Assembly: GCA_037892935.1 (NCBI GenBank) | Contig: JAYXKI010000001.1 | Coordinates: 3,968,001 to 4,032,000 of the forward strand | DNA length: 64,000 nucleotides | Source of the DNA: Phlebopus portentosus | Taxonomy: Eukaryota > Basidiomycota > Agaricomycetes > Boletales > Boletinellaceae | Direction of reading: 5' to 3' | Shown: positions 57,931-64,000 of the stretch, in pieces | How the letters are laid out: every line of letters starts with the position of its first letter | Position numbering within the stretch: position 1 is the stretch's first letter | The notes under the pieces: model-generated | Databases searched by the model: none | What the model was told of the DNA's origin: nothing | The model's input: only the letters and a program-made list of their open reading frames with translations | Translations under genes and position numbers: made by a program

Positions 57931-60900
57931 AGCTGAGAGATTAACCTTTTTCTGTCCCTGAATGATGTCAATGAGTATAGTAGGATGGTTGGAATTTGGT
58001 CTAGTAATAGTCCATTAGCGCTTTATTTCTTGTGTGTCCTTCGAGCTCTCACTAATGTCCAATGTCGACTGGTGGCCCTTCAAAAATCCTCCTCCTCAGA
58101 ATCCTCCTTAAGGGGATATGAAGCCTGTTTCTTATGTCTTGGTAACTTTATCTATTTATCCAGTAGTTTTTTCATCTTAGAATTGCTGCTAATTCCAACT
58201 TCCCAGCATTTTAGGAAGTGGCCAGTCTTGCCAGATTGTCTCTTCTGCACTCGTCTTTTGTAGTTAGTTCAGTGTCCACAGCTACCCTGTTGTTCTCACC
58301 CTACATTATTGCAGTCCTGTGCAAAGTGACCTGTTTTGCCACATGCCCAGCATACCTCAGAATTTTTGCCTTAGGAACCCCTAGTAAAGCATCTAGACAT
58401 GTCAATGTCTATAGGCTCACCCAGAAACTCAGCTGGATGACAAGCTTCTGGGGATACTGGTGTGTATGATACCACTTGCCTATCTTTAAACATAGGGGTA
58501 TACTTTCTGTTACTGCCTATCATCTTGGTAGCTATAAGACTGGCCTCCAGATTGCTAGTGTTCTCTTGCTATTGGGTCAGGTCCCAAGTAGGGTGGTCTG
58601 TATTCATGAGCAGGGCCTTTAAGATAGCCTGATTGAGTCCTCTCTTATACTTGTAAATCAGTGCTTGATGATCATAATAACTTGGTAACCTCATCCTGAT
58701 GTTGTTGAAGGCTCTGTTATACTACTTCACCCACACCTATTCCTAATAAATTGTTCTAATATTTCACTCAGCTTCTTCTTGTAGTCTAAAAATGCTATTG
58801 TGGTTGAGCGCTAATTTGTTCCATAGGTCATCTTCATCATCCCATCTACCTTTCTTGTCAACTATAAGCTCATTATTCACATTATGCTTATAGGTGGAGA
58901 CTAGTTGATTCCTATTTACAGCCTATTTGCTGTTGACCCAAGTCTGAGCTTGACCTTGCAGATATTCCAAAATGATCTTAACTCCCTTTTCTCAGTCACT
59001 CGAATATTTCTCATTTAACCAGCTGATCATTTGGTTCTGAAAGTTTTCAAGCGACTTATAAGGGTTTCCCTTAAACAAGAGATACTTTATAATGTCTTTG
59101 TTTGACATATTGACCTAGACGAATTCAACCAACTTTTTTATAAGTATCACTGAAATTCAGCACATTATAATAATACATAGTTTAGTAGCTAAGTTATCTA
59201 GCAAGTACTACCTCCGCTTTCTAACTAGCCACCTTACCCTTCCTGCCTGGTCAGTTCTTGGGCATCTTCCTTTCTCTTGGCAAGCTCCTAGCTCTAAACC
59301 AAGGCCTATCTCCTTTATTCCCAAGCTTCAAGTCTCTTTGTGCCACTTTCATATTTCTCACTTTCCTCTTTTGATTCTCAGTTATCATTCGCATTGAAGT
59401 ACTCTTGATCCTTGCTAGTTTGCTCTTCTACATTGTGACTTTGCACTCATACTACCTTTGTCATGTTTGCCACCCTCTACACTAGCTATCCTACTACCAC
59501 GTTGGCAGATTTTGGTCATGCTGGACAGCTATTAGATATAGTCAGAGTCAGGAGAATACTCACTTACCACCTAGAGCCTTTCTTCTCTCTTCTCTAGTTT
59601 GCGAGCACTTGGAGTAGGTGATCCTAGAAGTGAGTCATAGTGTGGGTCTTGAATCCCATTCCTCTCGATATAGTAGCCATTCCATCCCAGTAGCTGAATT
59701 GCTTCTTTGACAAACTCTCCCTATTTGTTCTACATGAACTCATATATTCCTATCTTATAGCCCATTAGTGCTGTGTGGTCTGCCTCCCATACTTGTCCAG
59801 CATCAGAAGGCGATCTCCATCTATTGTTAGATGGCTAAGGGTACTGTGATTTGGATATTATCTCTCTCAGCAAAGCTTCTGCTTACTAGTCTAGGCTTTC
59901 AGGTTGTGTGTCTGTGAAGATGTAGTCTGGGAGATTTTCTTTAACTTCAATATTACTTTCAACTTTCTGTTTCTCTTGGGTGAGCACAGCAGGCGCTACC
60001 AGCCCCTCTTGCATAGCTACTTCCTCAACGTAGCCTCTAGCCATCTCTGCTGCTTTCTGTTGCATATACTGCAACAACAGTTGTCTGTTACAAGTTACTG
60101 TAGTTTCTGGTTCCCTGCTCTAGCAGATTATCTCGACTATCTGATCTACAAATTGTTCACTTAGAGTGCCCACAAGGTTTGAGTGAGGGATCAGACCTGG
60201 CATCTGGTCATTGTCGGAGTTCGACCTCATACTTGTGAAGTGATTGGCTAGATGTAGGCCTCTACCTTGCAGTGGAGAGTCAGGGCTCAATCTTGCCCCT
60301 CCTCATCTTGCTCACTATATAAGGTAGGATTGATGAAGCCTGAGAGTTTGCTGAATCCAACAAATACCTTCTGCGACTGAGTACTGGGCTGCAAGTTCTT
60401 CTTTCACATTACTGATTTGAGCTTGAATAGCTTCTACCTATTCAACCAGATAGCTAGTCTGAGTGTGCAGCTGTAGAAAATCTATGTTGCACATCTGAAC
60501 GACCTCTTACTAGGAGTTGACCACCTGTTGAATAAGGGCTAACTGACTGCCCTGAATGGCTATTGTGACTGCTTCTAGGATTCGAGCCTGTAGTAATCTG
60601 AATGCAAAGTTGAGTTGCACATCTCGCAATTCACCTTTCTGCCTGGTGTTCGCATTGACTGCCTCAGTGACCTGATCTCCAACATGGCTTAGAACATATG
60701 AAAGAAAGTCCCCAAGCATCTGTCCTTCTGCAGTGAGGTTCTTAGAATACTGAGAGCCTATATTATAGAGTCGAGTGACAGAAGTGGTGAGAGTTCAGAG
60801 GGACCAATCAATGCTTGTAAGTCTGAGATTGAGATTGATGACAGTATGTTGGAGAGCAGAGATAACTTTATTGGGTTGTCCATTAGCACTAACCATTCTG

Positions 60901-61100
60901 TCCAGGCATCTGTAAAGACTGTCGAGTCATTCTCTGATGTAAGCCAGAGCAGATTCTATATGTTCTCCAGGTCTAGGTTGAGAAACTGCCAGTCATTGAG
61001 TCTGGAGTAGAAATCTCCAACTGGCCTGATGAAATGGGGAGCTTCTTTTGCCATTTTGCTGTTCCACTCACATCCATAGCATTCTAAAGCCTCAAAAAAG
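57931..61100 (-). pseudogene. R gag
   Basis: On the minus strand, a CCHC knuckle CWACGKTGHFAQDC lies at about 58310-58350, preceded by Gag sequence with a Trp-rich, charged capsid region (about 58560-59100) and an N-terminal helical part. Segments without stops include 60510-60719 (LGDFLSYVLSHVGDQVTEAV) and 59886-60077 (Gln/Glu-rich, MLQYMQQKAAEMARGYVEE). The overall frame is broken many times. Gag would form particles. The N-terminal coiled-coil character resembles the G1 Gag, but the knuckle is distinct. Confidence 0.75.
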
Positions 61101-61783
61101 GCTGATTTGACCTCAGAGTTATCGAGCAATGATAAATACCAGGAAAGAAAACCAGATGAAGTAGAGTGTAAACTAGAGACTAGTTCAACTAGCTTGCCAC
61201 AGTTCTATTGGTGACATAGCTATTTTGTGAGAGTGTAGTTACCTAAGTATACTTGTAGGAGGACTTAGTGGAGGAAATGTGAATGTTCGAGTAGGGGTGT
61301 ATTTGAATGCTTTATATTCTTGACACAGAGCGAGTAGTTCTTCTTCAATGGGCGTTAGACCTCTGAGTGCTTCCTAGTTGACACTATGCCCATTCAATAG
61401 GTTGTCTATGTGCACCAGCAAGAACTTCCTTCTAACTCTTTTATGTCTTTCAGTGGAGATATAAAGCTCCAGGGCAGATAGTATAACTGACTGATAGGGT
61501 TCTAAGATAGGGGTGTTTGAGTGCTTCTTACCTTGATAGAAGTTTATTATGTGAAATGCCAAGTTTACTTCTTCCTTGAATGTATGGAGTGCTCTAATAA
61601 AACTTCAATAGAGTGTGTAAGCCTGCTTTAGCCATCGGTGATATGCTTATCAGTGATTAGCTAACTGGTGTAACAGGCACAGAAGAAACCCTCCCAGGGC
61701 AGAGCAATACTTACTGATCAATAGTGAGTATTGCACTATAAAACAGCAAGGTTGATTATCCCAGGATTGAAGTAAAATTATAA
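61101..61783 (-). other. R leader
   Basis: Sequence between the 5' LTR and the presumed gag start on the minus strand. A 62-codon minus frame (61374-61562, MAFHIINFYQGKKHSNTPIL) may be a remnant of Gag's N-terminus. No clear primer-binding site was identified. Confidence 0.4.
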
Positions 61784-62661
61784 TGTTAAGACTAGTGTTT
61801 TCAGATGAGGTGGTCAGTCCAAGCATACTGGAACAAGTCCCTGCTTCCTCCTTCTGACAATGTATAATTGGAGAATAGAGTAGTAAAGTTTAGATATACT
61901 ACTAAGAAGTGAGCTATAAGCTCAAGCTTAACTCAGCAGTAGAGCAGAGTTTCAATCAAAGAGGTACAGTTATGATTGAGAGTACAAAATAATTTTGCCG
62001 AGAGATAACACTCCACTCAGCTGGCACCTTAAATAAACTTTCTAATGAATACTACTGACTACCAAATACTACCGACTATGCCTCGCCATTGGTCAGGACA
62101 ATATGTTTCAGCAGGTGTTACCACTACTGCCTACCACCTGTGTCACCACCAAGTCCTAGCACCTAGTGTCACCACTGTTCCTAAAGACTGGTGGTACTAT
62201 TAGTTATTTCCTTTCATATTAGACTAGCTTTTATTTACCTCCATTGCTCTAAAGCTTCTTCTGTGCTTCTTTTGATTGCCATTTCTATTACATATTAATC
62301 CTGTCTGCAAATTCTCTCATGAGAGATTTTTTCTATATGCCGAGATCTCACTTCTCCAGTGCTCTATTTCCTCAGCTGAGCTTCTGCCACTAATCTTCTA
62401 TTATGGGGCTGACTGTGATCTCAGGGTTTGGAATGAGCAACCCCTGCCAATCTTTTGAGATTAATCTTAGTGGCTGTGTAAACTTGGCAGATACCCTTCT
62501 GTGCCTTGCCGCAATACTAATGTTAGAGTATTATAGTCCAGTGCCCAATATTAACCTGAATTGTTGTCCCAGATGATTTGTCCCACATCATTCATCTACT
62601 ATGATAACTCCTTCTTTTGATCGTTCTCATGCTTCTAGCATTCATCCTATCACTTCTTCTA
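61784..62661 (-). repeat. R 5' LTR, part 1
   Basis: TGTTAAGACTAGTG..., the U5-side portion of the R LTR, matching 36617 onward and 8968 onward. It is interrupted by the Tc1 element and continues at 63987-64000 to the window edge. Confidence 0.87.
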
Positions 62662-63986
62662 CAGTTGAGTGATAAAAGTAATGGCCACTGTCACAAAAAA
62701 TATGTGCTGTGTCACCCATACTCTCGCTTTGCTTGCTTGCTTCATCTCGCAGATGACCCATGACCCTCTCTAAATGTCCAATGTGTGTCCAAGGAGGTCC
62801 CAGCTTGCATCGTCAGTCAAGAACTGCATTGTTGGTGCCATGATTGGTAGCCAAAATACTATGCAAGTGTCAAGAACATTTGGAGTGCCCCGAAGAACTG
62901 TGTGCCATATCTTTGCTCGCTTTGAGATAACTGGTACAACAAAAAACAAGCCCCAATCTGGATGTCCACACCTACTTGACGATTATGCATGCCGCCTCCT
63001 GAGATGTACTGCCCGAAAGAACTGCTTTGCACTATACAAAATCCTTGCAAAACAGCTGCATACCAAAATCAGTCCTCGTACTGTCAAACATGAGCTGGAG
63101 GCTATAGATCTTAAGTGTAGAAAGGCCAGACATACTCCGTACATTACTAAGGCCAACCAGGTGCAGAGGCTAGCACGTGCAAAATAGCTGGCAAAGATAA
63201 CGATGAAGGAATTGAAGTCGGTCATCTTTTTAGATGAGTGCTATGTATACCTCAGCTCACACCCGGGTGCTGTTTACTGTACTCGAAGTCCTGATGAAGT
63301 CTGGCATGAAGATTGCATTATTCTGACCTTCACCAAGTCTCCTGTGCATATTATGGTGTGGGGGTGCATTATGTACAACAGGAAGGGCCCTCTCATTATA
63401 CTCAACTATCCAGGTGGGAAGAGTGGTGGAATGACTGCGAAGCGTTACATTGAGCAGGTTTTAGATAGGTGTTTGTTGGATTTTTACAAGCAGGTTCAAT
63501 GACGCAATTGGTCTGTTACATTTCAGCAGGACAATGCACGCTGTTATACTGCAAAGTCGACGCAACAGTGGTTTGAACAACACAGCATTTCAAGGTTTTC
63601 ACATCCACCCTCTTCACCTGACATCAGTGCAATTGAACCATGCTGGCTGGACCTGAAATGGAATATATAGGCTCGTCAACATCCTCCAACATCACTTGGG
63701 GAGCTTGAGGTGGCTGTATTGGAGGCATGGGAGCAGATACCAGTAAAGAAGATAAGTAATTATATTTTGTTTATACCTCGCTATGCACAGGCAGTAATTG
63801 ATTCAAAAGGAGGACCTACTAGATACTAATGCTTTGATAGCTAACAGTAAATACAGATTAATGTATATACAAAAAATCTAGTCATAATTTTTTGTTTTGT
63901 ATCGTCAAGAGGCAAATGAAGTTGGATGCTCGTGTCATGCGAGCATGTGAAATGTGACAGTGGCCATTACTTTTGTCACCTAGCTG
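62662..63986 (+). mobile_element. Tc1/mariner DNA transposon, 1,325 bp
   Basis: Inverted ends CAGTTGAGTGATAAAAGTAA and, reversed, CAGCTAGGTGACAAAAGTAA; the match continues through TGGCCACTGTCACA. TA lies on both sides (62660-62661 and 63987-63988). One transposase frame fills the element. Confidence 0.93.
62774..63829 (+). pseudogene. Tc1 transposase, DD34E, three in-frame stops
   Basis: A single frame of 351 codons, close to the usual 340 or so. N-terminal helix-turn-helix region: VGAMIGSQNTMQVSRTFGVP and RTVCHIFARFEITGTTKNKP. Catalytic domain: VIFLDECYVYL (first Asp), VWGCIMYNRKGPLIILNYPG, QQDNARCYTAKST (second Asp), and SSPDISAIEPCW with Glu exactly 34 residues after the second Asp. It would cut and join transposon ends at TA sites. 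Stops: TAG 63185-63187, TGA 63500-63502 and TAG 63668-63670, each one transition from a sense codon. All catalytic residues remain. Confidence 0.92.
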
Positions 63987-64000
63987 TATAAGACTTTCAA

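Larger units (their letters stand above)
36617..64000 (-). mobile_element. R: decayed chromodomain Ty3/Gypsy element with nested insertions
   Basis: 3' LTR 36617-38841, polypurine tract on the minus strand at 38842, integrase C-terminus and chromodomain, integrase core, RNase H, RT, protease and gag towards the right, then a 5' LTR from 61784. Removing the G1 element (40455-52819), two MITEs and the Tc1 element leaves an element of about 12 kb. All coding parts carry many stops. Confidence 0.87.

Overview
The window reads as transposon-packed heterochromatin from a fungus, most likely a basidiomycete of the Agaricomycetes type. Reasons: two Copia-type elements have primer-binding sites that match the anticodon half of a fungal initiator-Met tRNA. 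There are several Ty3/Gypsy families, two of them with chromodomains. There is a DD34E Tc1 transposase. Nonsense mutations of the C-to-T/G-to-A type are widespread. I found no cellular housekeeping gene, no tRNA or rRNA gene and no CRISPR array; nearly every base can be assigned to a mobile element.

Layout. (1) 1-3047: 5' part of a minus-strand Copia-type element with an uninterrupted Gag-protease frame that runs off the left edge. (2) 3048-8967: a plus-strand Copia element (Copia-1) whose leader was interrupted by the first element. (3) 8968-10570: LTR of a chromovirus family called here R. (4) 10571-32350: a decayed minus-strand chromovirus (copy M of family G1). It is interrupted by a 14.3-kb GC-rich Ty3/Gypsy element (11969-26270, TCGC target duplication) and by a G1 LTR (26589-28121). 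A 993-bp solo LTR sits inside the 3' LTR of the 14.3-kb element. (5) 32351-36151: Copia-2, a minus-strand internal-deletion derivative of Copia-1's family, followed by older Copia scraps to 36616. (6) 36617-64000: a minus-strand chromovirus R. It hosts a 622-bp TA-flanked MITE in its 3' LTR, a complete but decayed plus-strand G1 element (40455-52819) in its integrase, a 1,084-bp long-inverted-repeat MITE (56537-57620), and a Tc1 element (62662-63986) in its 5' LTR.

The most unusual part is the 2.8-kb stretch between pol and the 3' LTR of the 14.3-kb Gypsy element. It carries an intact 315-codon accessory ORF on the plus strand with its own TATA box (22265-22272). An antisense ORF upstream of it (20998-21429, minus) has six cysteines spaced exactly as in a fungal Zn2Cys6 cluster. 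The two point away from each other across about 0.9 kb, like a divergent two-gene cassette carried by a retrotransposon. The unrelated G1 element also has a third ORF after pol (49217-50215), now broken.

Age signals: the two LTRs of the 14.3-kb element differ almost only by CpG transitions. G1 and R are heavily decayed, and the left-edge Copia frame is clean. The nesting order can be read from target duplications and broken frames.
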